A stretch of 64,000 bases of DNA from Pelomyxa schiedti (lineage: Eukaryota > Evosea > Pelobiontida > Pelomyxidae): positions 62,001 to 126,000 of the forward strand of contig JAHLWZ010000733.1 of assembly GCA_020536535.1 (NCBI GenBank), read 5' to 3'. Both the position numbers and the translations under genes were made by a program. The notes under the pieces were generated by a model. That model saw only the letters and a program-made list of their open reading frames with translations, searched no databases and was not told where the DNA came from. How positions within the stretch are numbered: position 1 is the stretch's first letter; each line of letters opens with the position of its first letter. Shown here piece by piece: positions 1 through 15,517 of the stretch.

Positions 1-1443
1 CCCCAAATGATTCACTACCTGAAGCTCCCCAAATTGCACCACCTGACACTCCCGCCACTCAAATGCTCCCAAAATGCACCGCCTTGCTCCAAATGCACTC
101 CAAACTGAAGCACCACTCTCCACACAAGTAACATGCTCTTAATGACCACTCTAGGTACGATTCTCCTTGTCAGTGTCACACATTCACCTCTCTTGTCTTG
201 GTTCTTTCTGAAATCTCTCTGGGAAGTGCAATGTTGGTGAAGGGAGCTTGAAATTCTGATTGACTGTCAGGAAGAGGAAGTGATGGCATGCATGGGTAAT
301 AAGGGCAGAGAAGAGCGAGAGAGTTGGTTGTTGGCCTAGTGGGACGTGAAATTACCTTAGAGCGGATCATGTAGTAGAAAGGGCCAAGAGAGGTACTGAG
401 GTGGCTGGTAAAGGAAAAAAAGCGGTTAACAGATTGTGCTACTAGCAGGATTGTTGCACATACCGAGAATTACACCAATAAGAGTCAACATGTCAGATAT
501 CATAAAGTCAGTTACCAAGCTAGAGGTATTGAAGGAACTGAACGTTGTGACAATTGATCTGTGGGTCCCTCCCCAGAAACCAGTCTGATCAGAATGAGAG
601 ACTCTGTGGTTGTTTAATGGTTGATCTATATACTACACACAACTGATCTGGCATAACGAGAGTTATTTTACGTGTGAGCAGGAAGCAAAAGTCACGAACT
701 CAAGTCAACTTGAGGAAACATTGTCTGATGTAACCTGTTGGCCCCTCAACAGTAACGACCAACGTAACGGATAACGGACAGTTCGTTGCTGTTGCTTATG
801 ATGCACCCACAGGTTGATGAACTCCTAGCAACCCAACCGTAATCTGTGGAGCGGAACCTGTTGGGCTGAGGTGAAGGAGTGTGTCACTCTCCCAGAGGCC
901 ATGTCGTTGTGGGGCACCCCCCACAAAAACCCATCTGGCAACCCTTTTCTGGCAGGGAACTAATTGATTTCCAAGTGGTTCGGTTGGCAGAGACGGTTAT
1001 GGTGTTGTGCGCGTTGGGGTTGTGCCACGGCGAGCTCGGTTGTATTTTTTCCCCGTCGGCGTTGGACCCGACACGGGCCGCACCTCTGCGGGGACACTCG
1101 CACACAATAAAAACCAAGCGGCACACGCGAGCAACTACCACGTTTCTGGCCAGAAGCAACGCTTCCGTAGTCGCAGATCTGGAGGTGTGGATTTTGCCAC
1201 ATATCTGGATCTCTCACTCTCAGTCCTCACAAGTGACGCGTGTGGCTCTTTCATCCTGCTGCCACCTCCACGTAACCACGCAACAGCCAGGACTCCTCAA
1301 TTGCTGGGAACTTTCCAAAATATTGCCACGTGTGTTTCCCTCAAAACCAAAATTCAAAACTAAAGGCCATAAATTATAAAAAAACGACCCACTAGATCTC
1401 ACGTGATTAGTTGATGCCTTCTTTACAGCAAGTATACGTTTTG

Positions 1444-1465
1444 TCCTCGTCGTCGTCGTCGTCGT
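1444..1465. repeat. (TCG)n microsatellite
   Basis: Seven or so uninterrupted TCG units between two apparently non-coding stretches. It is a simple sequence repeat with no evident role. A similar TCG run at 45341-45358 is coding (serines at the start of the UBR4-like gene). Confidence 0.6.
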
Positions 1466-1631
1466 GCGTTGATATATTACGCACCGAAGGTAACCTCCTT
1501 CCACACAATACACGTTGATTACATCACTCACGCGGTTTCTTGGTATCTTTTAAGTGTCAATGTCTGCACTTTTTTCGTTTTAACTTACTTCACACTCTGT
1601 TTTCTTTATTCATTTCATGTGCAGAACACAC

Positions 1632-1744
1632 CACCTTTTCTGGGGTCGATTGATTGGTCCCAGAAAGGGTGTTCAAGCAAGAGCGGACTTTGGCGGCTGC
1701 ATGAAGCACCTTTTCTGGGGTCGATTGGTCCCAGAAAGGGTGTT
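1632..1744. repeat. Two direct copies of a 38-42 bp imperfect palindrome
   Basis: Copy 1 (1632-1673) and copy 2 (1707-1744) both begin CACCTTTTCTGGGGTCGATT and end GGTCCCAGAAAGGGTGTT. Copy 1 has four extra bases in the middle. In each copy the left arm CACCTTTTCTGGG pairs with the right arm CCCAGAAAGGGTG with one mismatch, so each can form a hairpin with a roughly 13-base stem. The copies are about 75 bp apart and point the same way. The function is unknown: candidates are a paired protein-binding site, an RNA structure, or remnants of a small inverted-repeat element. Confidence 0.75.
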
Positions 1745-3033
1745 TTGGCTGGGGCTCTCTGGGCATGTGGGTGTGGCTCTTGTTCGAAGAAAAAAATTAT
1801 GTGAAAAGCAAAAATTGTGAACTGTATTGGAGAAGCTGTGGTGTGTGCGAAAAGGCACTAGCCACAGAACCCCTTACGAAAGGAATGATGTGGACAAAGG
1901 GGGAGTGCGCAATGTGGGGTGGAGAAGAGTAGTAAGGAATGATTGCGTTGGTGTGGTGTTATTATTATGGGTTGTTTTGCTCCGCAAGGTATACCGGGAT
2001 TTGTATCCACCAGTGAACCACAACGGTTGTCGGAGGTGGTTGCTGGAGGAGTTGTGCTCCGTTCCGCACCGCGGCGAGTATATTCTCTGATGGCACACTA
2101 GCAAAGTCAGCACGGTGTTCTCGAAGTCCAGTTCTCCCAGGTGTATCTAGTACATAGTTCTCTGAGACTTACTGTAAACAGTTTGTTACAGATGCGGCAT
2201 TGACGGTAATTACATTCAACATTGCCCAACAACTCTCATAGACTGCTGAGGTATCACGGCATTCCAGGATATCTGAGAGTCCCATCTTCATCAGAATTAT
2301 TGTCACAAGTGTCCAAACACCTTTAAGGAGTCAACACGTCCATGCAAAGCGCCCTGTTGGTCACAATTTGGTTGTTGATGCAGTGGAACTTTCATGCTGC
2401 CATGATAGCTTGTGCGTAAGCCTTTTTCACTCCGCAAAGCCTTCGCCTTGTCCCTAGTTATGTGCTTGGGATACGATCCTCCAGACAGAAATGCACTGTC
2501 CTCTTTGCCACCAAGATGTAATTCCCAACCGTAGGAAACGAGGCCACCATTTCCACGTTTCTCTCCCTCCCCCGCTCGCTCACGTCCTCTTCCCAGTTGG
2601 GTTGGTAAGCAACGTGCCATCCTCCCCACAAGTTGCCGGTGTAAAAAGAGAGAGGCTGCATATATCAAGTCACACTCACACAAGCCATGCCACCACGTGC
2701 ACGACACACATTTCCCAGAAATCGTTGTGCCGTCCAACCACGCCACACCCAACTGCTGTATCAAAACAATGTGAATACAATAATAAACAAGACCGTAACA
2801 CTGTAATGTTGTCATTCCCCAGGCTCGCAGTATGGGGTTTTTTTTTTTATTCTTCAAAATCACATGATGGTGTGTGCACTTCACCTAAGCAACGCGGAAA
2901 GTGTTCTTTCTGGAGAACTCAAAAGGGCATCGTTCATTAATTAAACAGAGGAGCAATGGTCCTTGTTGTTGCAATATTCACAAGGAGGAGGTACAAACAC
3001 AAAGGCCTCAAAGGAGTGCCCCGCCACAGTAGA

Positions 3034-4038
3034 TTAGCCACAGCAAGTTCCACCTTGGGATTGTGGTTCTTTGGCTTTCTTATCAATGTACACTGCGGTG
3101 TCAGTTTTGGTTATAGGTTTCCCGGCTGCAATCCAGTCTCTTGCAACTCCATCGAACAGCTCAGTTATTCCCCGCTGTGGAAGAACATGTTCAGTGAATG
3201 ATGTGAAGAACAGTGGTTGCCAAACCTGGGATTTGGCAGATGTCTCATAAACTGAAGTGGCTGGATTAAGGTTGTTCTGTGTGAGAAACAGGTTCATTTC
3301 ATCTTTACTAACAGCCCGGGGGAGTGAGTCCAGTAAATCACCTTGAGTGAAGTCAATGCTGTTCTTCCTGGGTTTTTGTGATTCATACATTTTGTCCCAA
3401 CAATATATGGCCTACAGGTTGGTTCATTGTCCATGACTTCTTTGAGCCAAAATTGAAGTTTCTCAAAGCTGTGGATATCTGTCACATCTAGCCATTTCTT
3501 AAGGGGAAAAATTGTATTACACTTTAAATACCGTAACACAACAGAGCTATTTTTGCATCTGAAAACAGATGAGGGCAACATAAAGAGAACATAAAGAGAA
3601 ACCTTTGTAGTATAAGCGACTCATGCTTTCATATCTGTTTTTCAATATTATTATTAATTTGACAAAGCCAAATTCTAGTGAACCTTTCCGAGCCAGCAGT
3701 GTCCTGGATTGGCATTATTTAATGTTGGTGTACTTCTGCAATACACACCCAAACACCCATGACAATTGTCTCTCTTCCAATTACAACCTTCTTTGCTCCA
3801 AACGCTCCCCCAACAGTCTTAGGACGAGGAAGAAGGGAAAAAACCCTCATTAGGACAGGGGGAAAAAAAAAAAAAAAAAAAAAGGAAAGATGTAATAACA
3901 AAAAAAGCACACAGGTTTCATTCCGTCGGTGTAACGACCCAGCAAGTACTGATTAATCAAGCACGTTTTTCCGGCATCGTGCCGACCCAACACTACCACC
4001 TTCACCTCCGCTCGATCTCCTCCTGGTAGTGCCGACAT
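3034..4038 (-). CDS. Rab24-like small GTPase (seven exons)
   Basis: Small GTPase of the Rab family, closest in motif pattern to Rab24, which is linked to autophagy and endosomes. Exon 1 (4038-3913) starts MSALPGGDRAEVKVVVLG and carries the P-loop GRHDAGKTC. After splicing come the switch I region (KPTVGGAFGAKKV), a G3 box DTAGSERYESMSRLYYK, the stretch YDVTDIHSFEKLQFWLKEV, G4 as GTKCDLLD, G5 as ETSAKS, and a C-terminus ending GGTCCG. Serine replaces the catalytic glutamine of DTAGQ. This is the Rab24 signature and implies poor intrinsic GTP hydrolysis. The terminal Cys pair is a likely geranylgeranylation site. Introns are about 35-100 nt. The first has a 21-T pyrimidine tract, seen as poly-A at 3863-3883 on the plus strand. 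The gene is divergent from the Spg1-like GTPase at 4322. Confidence 0.87.
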
Positions 4039-4321
4039 TCAACAGCTTTTCTGTGTTTTTTCTTTTTGGTGTGTTGAGCAATGGTTAGTTTTTTGAGATT
4101 TGCCTTTCTCGAAGTTGGTTTTCGTAAGTTCTCTCGAACCACGAAAGAGCTAGAATCACCAATCCCAGTGTGAGTAACGAGATGATGGGACATTTAGAGC
4201 TATGGTTCTTGAGGGATGCCTCAGGGGCTGTGTTGATTCTGATACTGATTTACCGGCTTTTGGGAAAGGAAAAGCGAAGCAAGAAAAAAGAACAAAACCA
4301 AGAAATAAGAATACGGCTCGG
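4039..4321. promoter_or_regulatory. Shared upstream region of two divergent GTPase genes
   Basis: The 283 bp between the start codons of the Rab24-like gene (-) and the Spg1-like gene (+) must hold both promoters and both 5' UTRs. I see no clear TATA box or repeated motif. The role is inferred from gene arrangement only. Confidence 0.4.
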
Positions 4322-5163
4322 ATGACGGAGAGCAAGAACAACAACGTGACCGTGAAAGTGGCCATGGTATGCGTGGGTAGTTAGATCTGGGGGTTGTCGG
4401 CAACTTCACGTTTAAACGGTTGCCCACAACAGGTTGGCGACTCACAGATTGGCAAATCGTCACTGATGGTGAGGTACGTGAGCGGAAATTTCAATGAAGA
4501 CTTCATCCAAACGTTGGGTATATATAAAACAAAAGGTAGGTGTTTCTGACCAGTCCCTCTTCTTTTATAGGTGTCAATTTCATGGAGAAAACTATTTCTC
4601 TGCGAAACAACGATATTACCTTTAGCATTTGGGATTTGGGAGGTTAGTATTCCCTTCCTTTCATCTAGTACTCAAAAGCTGCCAACAGGACAACGAGAAT
4701 TCGTGAGTATGCTCCCAATTGCGTGCAGCGACGCAGTTGCTATTTTGTTTATGTTTGATTTGAGTCGCAAGGCTACATTGAACAGTGTGAGGGAGTGGTA
4801 CCGGCAGGCCCGTCTATGCAACAGGGTTTTTCTTTCCTTTAAAAGGATCAACCCGTTTCTCAATTCCTTCAGACGGCCTTCCCGTTCTTGATTGGAACAA
4901 AATGGGATTTGTTTGTAACACTCCCTCCTGAAGACCAGGCCGAAATTACAAAACAAGTACACTTCCCGCAAATCTTTTTATCACTAAGTAGATCACAGGC
5001 TAAGCGGTTTGCCCAAGCCATGAAATCACCACTTATCTATTGTTCCGCATCCCGTGGAATCAACATCAACTCTATCTTCAAGATTGTCCTCAGCAAAGCT
5101 TTTGAGCTGACTTGCACAATCCCACAGAATGACCAACCTGGCGAGCCTGTGTTCTTATATTGA
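4322..5163 (+). CDS. spg1: Spg1/Tem1-type septation GTPase
   Basis: Ras-superfamily GTPase of the Spg1/Tem1 group, which heads the septation initiation or mitotic exit network in yeasts and has amoebozoan homologues. Exon 1 (4322-4366) encodes [15 protein letters not shown]. The next exon gives the P-loop [12 protein letters not shown], then [15 protein letters not shown] and the family-specific [21 protein letters not shown]3 is WDLGGQREF. The segment [20 protein letters not shown] precedes G4 (GTKWD), and the protein ends in the typical [16 protein letters not shown] before TGA. Six exons are separated by introns of 35-70 nt. There is no lipidation cysteine at the end, as is usual for this group. 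Length (about 195-200 aa) is normal. Identification is strong because several subfamily-specific blocks are present in order. Confidence 0.9.
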
Positions 5164-5324
5164 TGCCGTTGTACCACCCCCTTTTTTTTTGGTGCTTTGT
5201 AAATTCCGACACTGTAGCACCATGAGTGCCATCAAAATAGAGTTGTTTGAGTAGGGATAAAAAAAAAGAAATTCTTTTTTTTTACTTGTTTGTTTGTTGG
5301 TTGGTACAAATTCTAGGGATATGT
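5164..5324. other. Convergent 3' intergenic region
   Basis: 161 bp between the stop of the Spg1-like gene and the stop of the DPYD gene. It contains two poly-T or poly-A runs and presumably both polyadenylation regions. No gene is seen. Confidence 0.5.
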
Positions 5325-9580
<4,256 letters not shown>

Positions 9581-9965
9581 GTCGTGGCTGTCTTTGGGGG
9601 TGTACTTTTTATGTTCGATTAACTTTATTCTCTGTTGGTTCGTTGATTTATAGACAACCAAGGTGCTCTGGTTTCGTTTTCGCCCAGCGAGTTTTTCGCG
9701 ATTACTAATTCCCGTTATTGAACTGTAAAGAAGGTCTGTTTAACTTGCAGCACTAAATGAAGAAATTTCGCTTCAACAAAACAGAACCGACCAGATCCCT
9801 CAGTTGGCTGAATAAAAAAAACACCAGACCGCCGATCCTGAGCGATGATAAGGAAAAGTACAGCGTTCCGGTTTGTTGATTATTTTATCCAGCCAGTTGT
9901 TGACCAACTGCTCCTTCTGCTTGTTTCTGCAGAAACTCCAAACCCAGTTCAGTCACTTAAAAAAC
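9581..9965. other. Intergenic region between DPYD and the kinase-Sel1 gene
   Basis: 385 bp between the DPYD start and the stop of the next minus-strand gene. It must contain the DPYD promoter and the 3' UTR of the kinase-Sel1 gene. No coding signal or distinctive motif is seen. Confidence 0.5.
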
Positions 9966-12900
9966 TTAAGAAATCCCCTTGGAGACATTTTCTAACACAA
10001 TAGCAAGGGCCACCATTGCATTGGGGTCACCAGCATCAGCAGCCACCTGTAGAAATGACACTGCCTTGTCAGTGTCTTGCTCTACACCCAGGCCCTTCAG
10101 GTAACACACACCAAGGTTGTAAATTGCCTTGATCCTGGTGCCATCCACATCATCGGTTACAGAAGCCCTCTGAAACAGTGCCACTGCCTTGCCGGGGTCC
10201 TTTGGGACACCCTCGCCTTGCATGTAAAGCATGCCGAGATTGACCATTGCCTGTGGAACCCCGCCATCAGCTGCCCTCTGGAACAGCGACGCAGCGGCGC
10301 AGATATCCCGCGTGACTCCATCTCCATCCATGTAAATCATGCCAAGCATGTACAGTCCCCTGGGATTGCCGGCATCAGCGGCCCTCTGGTGCCATGCAAC
10401 TGCCTTGCTGATGTCCTTGCCAACGCCTGTGCCGAGGGTGTAGGATTTGCCGAGGATGGTCATTGCCTCTGCAACCCCGCCCTCGGCAGCCCTCGTTATC
10501 AATGTAATTGCCTTGCTCATGTCCTTGCCAACGCCCTCGCCCCTGTAGTAGCACATGCCAAGCTTGAATGTTGCGTGCATGTCGCCGCCATCAGCAGCCC
10601 CCTGGAACAGTGAAACTGCCTTGCTCAAGTCCTTGTTGACACCTTCGCCGGTGTAGTAATGCACAGCGAGGCTGTGCATGGCCCTGGTGTCACCGGCATC
10701 AGCAGCCCTCTCATACAATGAAATGGCCTTGCTGGGGTTAAACGCAGGGTGCTCCAGGGTTTCGTTATTAGGAGAAGTCAGCGCCGCCTCGTTTAGTGGA
10801 GCAGGGAGTAAGGCTGAGTGGTGTGTGGGCTGGTCCACTCCGCCTGAATATGACGGTGAAGGCGGAAGAAAATGTTGGGGAGGAGCCAAGTGTGACTGCG
10901 GGGAAAGACCCACATTCGAGCGATAAGATGAGCCTTTTTTGGGGTTCTGAGGATGCGGGAGAAGCGGCTGTGAAACTCTCTGAGTTTGATTGATGGAATA
11001 AGGTGTGCCTTGGTCCTTGGTGTGCATGAGGTGGTCGGGTGTTGGTGAGCGTGGCCGCTTACAAGGTAAAAGTGGAGAGCTTTCCAGTGAAGTGGATGCC
11101 GCTTGATCTCCAGGTTGTTGGGCTTCTCGGGACGTTTCTGGTGTGGCTAGCACATGTGAATCTGAGCTTCGAGGTGATAAACTTTGTATGGCAAGAGTAT
11201 TGGAAGTTGTGGTAGTATGGGGAGATTCTTGAGGCTGGGCCGAGGAGGCATGTTCTGTACGCGAGGGAACTTGTGCAGGTGTCTGCTCGTTAGTATCATT
11301 TTCATCGCCGGGAGAAGCCCTCAAAAAATGAGAGGCAGTTGATTGGACTTGTGGCTGTTGTTGTTGAATTGCTGCAGAAAGTAACTGTGTGGTGTGCCAG
11401 TAACTGTCAGGTTCGTGGGAGATATGCCTGGTCCACAATGCTTGTAAAATCAATTCAGGGAGTGTGGTTCTGTGGCGCTGGTTGATGACGGCTCTCACGA
11501 AATCCACATCTGTGGTCGTGAAGGATGCACTATTGCATGTGAGGGATGTGCAGACGCCTGGTTGTTGTTGACAACCAGAAGAAGTGGTGGTCGCAGACCA
11601 AGAGTTGAGATAATGAAGAACCAACAAAGCTGGGGAAAAGGACGGTTCGATTTCAAGTGCTCTGTTGAGAGTTGTCACGCAGTCTTTTTCAGCACCACAA
11701 AGAAGCTGACATGTTGCCTTTGTTGTCAGTGCTCCTGATTTGTTTTAGTTGTCAAAGAAAGGATTGCAAAGAAAAGAGAGAAGCTAAGGTAAGTGGCTTA
11801 GTTCTGACCTGGATCATCCGTTGCAGGTGTAACACAAGTGTAAAATGAGAGGAGTTCTGAAGGAGTGGGTGATATGAGGCTTTCGAGCACCTTAGATGCC
11901 TCTAATAGGGGCATCCTCTTTTCTGGATCACACTGAAGCAATGAACGAACAAGGTTGCAGAATTCCTTTGGGAACTCTGCTGGTTTCATGGGGAATAGGT
12001 CTTCATTCTCAAATGAAAATGTGATATTCCCACTGGCGCCATAACCTAGAGGATATCCCGGCAAGGGATGCTGTCCACCCATGGCAATTTCAAACAATAT
12101 GCATCCAAGTTCAAATGATGGTTGCTGTAGTTGAAGAAAGTAATGGTACAGTTTCCATACATAATATGAATTGATTCGGACTTCATACCTTCTTGCAGGA
12201 CAAGATGGACCTGGGACTTGGATTCTGTCTGTGTTGAGCAAGTCCATTGATGAGCTCAGGTGCTCTGTGACTCTGATTGCCCTGAGCTGCAATAATAGAT
12301 GCTAAATCACTCTCAAATGATTCACTATGAAATTTCATGGCACACCCAAGGTCAATCAAAATTGCCTGCTCTTTGTTCTGTTTTTTAAAACCGTTTAGCT
12401 GTGGCTTCAGTGGAAAAGGCGGCGCACAGAAGAAATGACAATATTGTTCAATTTCATGTCAAAGTGAATGGTTGCATTCCGGAAAAGATGAACAAGGCCA
12501 GCGCATATGTCCCTGGAATACTTGTGGACAATGGGCCACGGTGTTGCGGCTCCCAAAGGGTGTGTGGCGTTCCGGTCTCTCAGGAAGTGCTCCAATGTAT
12601 CTGAGTGATGCTCAAACACAACCCAACCGCATGCATGTGTCCTATTCCGCACTGGATCCCAGATTAGCTCCTTTATATGGTATGGGAGCAAATCATAATA
12701 CTCCTGTGGGATCCGATCTGTGAAGTGACAGAAATATCGGTTGACATTTGGATGCTGCGGCAAAGTGGCAGAAATAAGGTACTCGTTCTTTGAACAGGGA
12801 AGTTGCCAAAGTAAGTGAATAGAGTAAAAGTGAAGCAAGGCAAACTCACCTCAAAGGCGTTCTGAAGGTTTGTTGTGCTGACGCCGTATGTGAAGGGAAC

Positions 12901-13278
12901 TTTGAGCACATAAGACACATCCCTGAAGAAGTCAGGGTGCCATGCTCCAACGCACTTCACCTCATAGACCATGCCTGTGTTGTTACAAGTCAGTTAAAGC
13001 ACAACTCAATTGTGAATTGTTGTTGTTAGCCAACCGTTGCTTCCGAATCCGATTGGCCTGACGAGCCTGAAGTTGCTGGCCACAATCAGGCTGCCCATGG
13101 ACCGTTGTACGTCCGATACCGAGACCGACAGGGCCAGGCGCCTGAAGAACTCGTCGCGTTCCCTCATTACACGTTGGAATTCGTCATACCCCACAACGAT
13201 GCCGTGTGTGCCCCGCTGTGTGACTACGCACGAACTCGCTGAGGTGCTTGTTGTGTGGCCGCCCTGTGAACAGGCCAT
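9966..13278 (-). CDS. Protein kinase fused to C-terminal Sel1 repeats
   Basis: One gene, although the two halves look separate at first. The kinase half (11809-13278) has a glycine loop IGFGSNGMVYEV, a VLKVPF lysine strand, catalytic loop IHFDMKLNN, DLG in place of DFG (ILIDLGCAMKF), and an APE-type HRAPEL, so the catalytic residues are present. A 74-nt GT-AG intron (11735-11808) joins it in phase to the large last exon (9966-11734), which has an in-frame stop but no ATG upstream, so it cannot be an independent gene without the splice. That exon has a short TPR-like start (LNRALEIEPSFSPALL), a Ser/Pro/Gln-rich linker and about seven Sel1 repeats of the form AADAGDTRAMHSLAVHYYTG. Sel1 repeats usually scaffold protein partners. 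Total length is about 950-1000 aa. The start at 13278 is the first ATG; substrate and pathway are unknown. Confidence 0.75.
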
Positions 13279-13412
13279 CAAGGATCGTTGGGGTATGAAA
13301 GATTAACGGTGCCGAAAGATTTGTAATGTTTTTTCGCCTAAATAAACAATTTGATGAGACAAAGAAGCGCAAGGGGGAATAAAATCGGCCTACAATCCAA
13401 AAACCTTGCCAC

Positions 13413-15111
13413 TCATTCATTATCTAGTGATTGCATCTCAACAGGGGATGCACACATAGCTGTGAGGGAATCAAGCACCTGCAGAGCAGTAGGCCTCTGG
13501 GCAGGGTCAGTGGCCACACACCTGCCGATCAAATCCACCAGCTGCCGCGGCGTCCCGCGGGCGGTGGCCATCTGCGGAGCCACTCCGGTCGTGGCGAGGC
13601 ACCGCAGCAGCTTCGGCTTGGGTGTCAGCTCCGATAGAATCACCCCAAACGCAAATATGTCGACTTTGGGGGAGCAGAAAAGCCGGTTCGCGCCGACATC
13701 CGCGTTGGGTGAAATTAGCCCCCTCCCAGTGCTGCAGCAACAGCGGGTTTCGTTGGCTGCGGCGGCGTCGCTGGGTTCCTGCTCTATGGAGCCTATGTCT
13801 CCCATAACTGCGCTGAACCCGGCCACGGCGGCAGTGGGTGCCCGGACGTCGGCGGCTTCCTCGAAGAGGACAACGGTCTCCAGCCTGAGGTTGGCATGCA
13901 CGCTGCGGTGTCGGTGTATGTCTTTGATGGCGCTTATTATGGTCTTTGCTATGGCCAGCGAGTCGGCCAGCTTCATGGTGGCTATGTGCCTCTCCAGGTG
14001 CTCCTTGAGTGTGCAAGTGAACCGGGGGCACACAACGCACCATACATCTGTATTTGGTTCCTGCCTGAATACTGTGCACAGGGGGAGCACGTGGCGTGAG
14101 CTTTGTGCCATCTGGAGCCAGTGGTATAGGTCCTCAAAGAACTCTCTCTGTTCATCTTTGCTGCACTTTCGGAAGTCAGTTACCTTGGTGTAAACAATTC
14201 TCCCGTTCCACATACCTTCCTGCAAGGCTGAGGCTGAGACAGGTGGCTTGAGAAGGACTGGTTGGTCGTGCAATAGATGGTCCTGTTGTTCAAGTGTCTC
14301 TGCGATCAGTTGCCCAAAGTTGAAGCGCATTTCTGACCAGTAGCGCTTCAGCCACATGTATTTATCTTCAGGGCAAGCCTTTATCATTCCTAGTCTCTGG
14401 GCACATAGGCTCCTCACTCGGGTACGATGCCTCTCAATAACCTCCTCGGCCTTTTCCCTGAGCACTCTTTCCAGTTCCACTCTTTGTTCTTCTACCCTGC
14501 CTGGTTCACAGAGTGAATCAAGCATGCTTTGTGCCACCAGCTTTTTATAGTCTGCATCAGCAGGTTTTGCCAACAACACAAAGTAATGCCATCCTTTAGC
14601 TAATCCACCTATCCATGCACTCCAAGTAATTCCAGCTCCCACATTTAAGATGATAGCGGCTCCACCTGTGAATGCAACTGCTGTAACAAAAGCAGCACTA
14701 AAAACAAGTATCCCAACACCAAACAGGCTTGCTTGTCAAGGCATGCTGCTCGCTTATTTCAAATGCTGCTGTTGTAAAGCAGAAAACGAAGCCATGTGGA
14801 CGATAAGCTGCTAAAAACGGAGGCATGAATGGAAAGATTATTCCTCCAATAGGGTCGCATGGTGCGTGGCCAGGTAAATCCACAAGTTCTATCCCAGCCT
14901 TCAGAAGGGGCACTGGGTATTCAACCTCGATTATTGTGGTCAATATGTCTCGCCTCATAGCTTCATTATCAACCCCTATTTTCCTTGTCATGGTAAACCT
15001 TGTGGTGAAGGGGCACACCTTGGAGAAGAGCTGTGCGATCAAGGTGTGGACGAAGCATTTCACCAACTGTTTGTGGAAGGTTACTGCCTTCTTTGGTACA
15101 GAGTTCACCAT
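13413..15111 (-). CDS. Pseudokinase with dynamin-like and membrane-hairpin segments
   Basis: The N-terminal part (14760-15111) resembles dynamin-superfamily GTPases after the P-loop: CPFTTRFTMTRKIG (switch I-like) and GIELVDLPGHAPCDP (G3, DxPG). No P-loop GxxxxGK[ST] is found upstream. Next comes a hydrophobic pair of segments near 14580-14720 (LFGVGILVFSAAFVTAVAF, then a Gly-rich turn), followed by a Glu/Arg-rich coiled-coil-like stretch. The C-terminus is a kinase fold in which the catalytic loop reads HANLRLETV instead of HRDLKPEN and a later helix reads VDIFAFGVILSELT, so it is probably inactive. The reading frame shifts near 14725-14745. A roughly 70-nt intron, a sequence error or a real frameshift would each explain it. 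The gene lies 134 bp upstream of the kinase-Sel1 gene on the same strand. The true N-terminus may lie further upstream. Confidence 0.5.
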
Positions 15112-15517
15112 TGCAAAATCGGTGGTGTTGTTGACGTTGAATCTCCACTACTGCCACCAGTAGGGGTGCTGAGAGTGGTGGACTGGAAATGGTTACAGGG
15201 TCAGTGGAGCAATGGGCAACACAAACCCCGGCGAGGCGAATCGAAAGCAAGCCGTAACTGTAGACCCCGCTTCGACAAGCACAAGCCCGAGTACAACGTA
15301 GTGGGAGGACGGGTTTTTTTTTATTGCGCCAATCCAAGTTGAAGCCAAGCAGGACTCAGGTGCAAACAAGAACAAGTGGAGACCAAAGGCATGAATTAAA
15401 CCTTAAGAAATTAATTTCCCCCTTGCAGCAACCCACAGGCCTTTGACCCAATGACCGCCGTTTTTCGTCGAATTTGATGTAATTACTAGTAAAGACCGTG
15501 CTCGGAGGCTTCGAACG
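15112..15517. promoter_or_regulatory. Divergent upstream region
   Basis: 406 bp between the minus-strand pseudokinase gene and the plus-strand TPR/SGNH-like gene. It should contain both promoters. Part may still be coding for the pseudokinase gene, because the expected P-loop exon was not found. Frames read on both strands gave no family match. Confidence 0.35.

Larger units (their letters stand above)
1..3033. other. Region without a recognisable gene
   Basis: About 3 kb before the first supported gene. Open frames exist on both strands, the longest 193 codons on the minus strand at 2303-2884. Their translations are rich in His, Cys and Trp, match no family I know, and do not join across plausible introns. 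The first 170 bases contain loosely repeated CTCCAAATGCACC-like units. A short (TCG)n run lies near 1444-1465 and two hairpin repeats lie at 1632-1744. It could hold an intergenic region, the UTR of a gene outside the window, or a fast-evolving gene that cannot be read by eye. Confidence 0.5.

Noticed and set aside
2303-2884. 193-codon minus-strand open frame as a gene
   Set aside because: No homology pattern, unusual composition, and no neighbouring exon in phase.
9966-11678. Sel1-repeat protein as an independent 570-residue gene
   Set aside because: Its apparent start at 11678 is GTG and no ATG exists before the upstream in-frame stop. In-phase splicing to the kinase explains it.
13507-14193. 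Open frames of 190 codons (-) and 280 codons (+) over the pseudokinase exon
   Set aside because: They are alternative frames of the pseudokinase exon, which alone shows kinase motifs such as VDIFAFGVILSEL.
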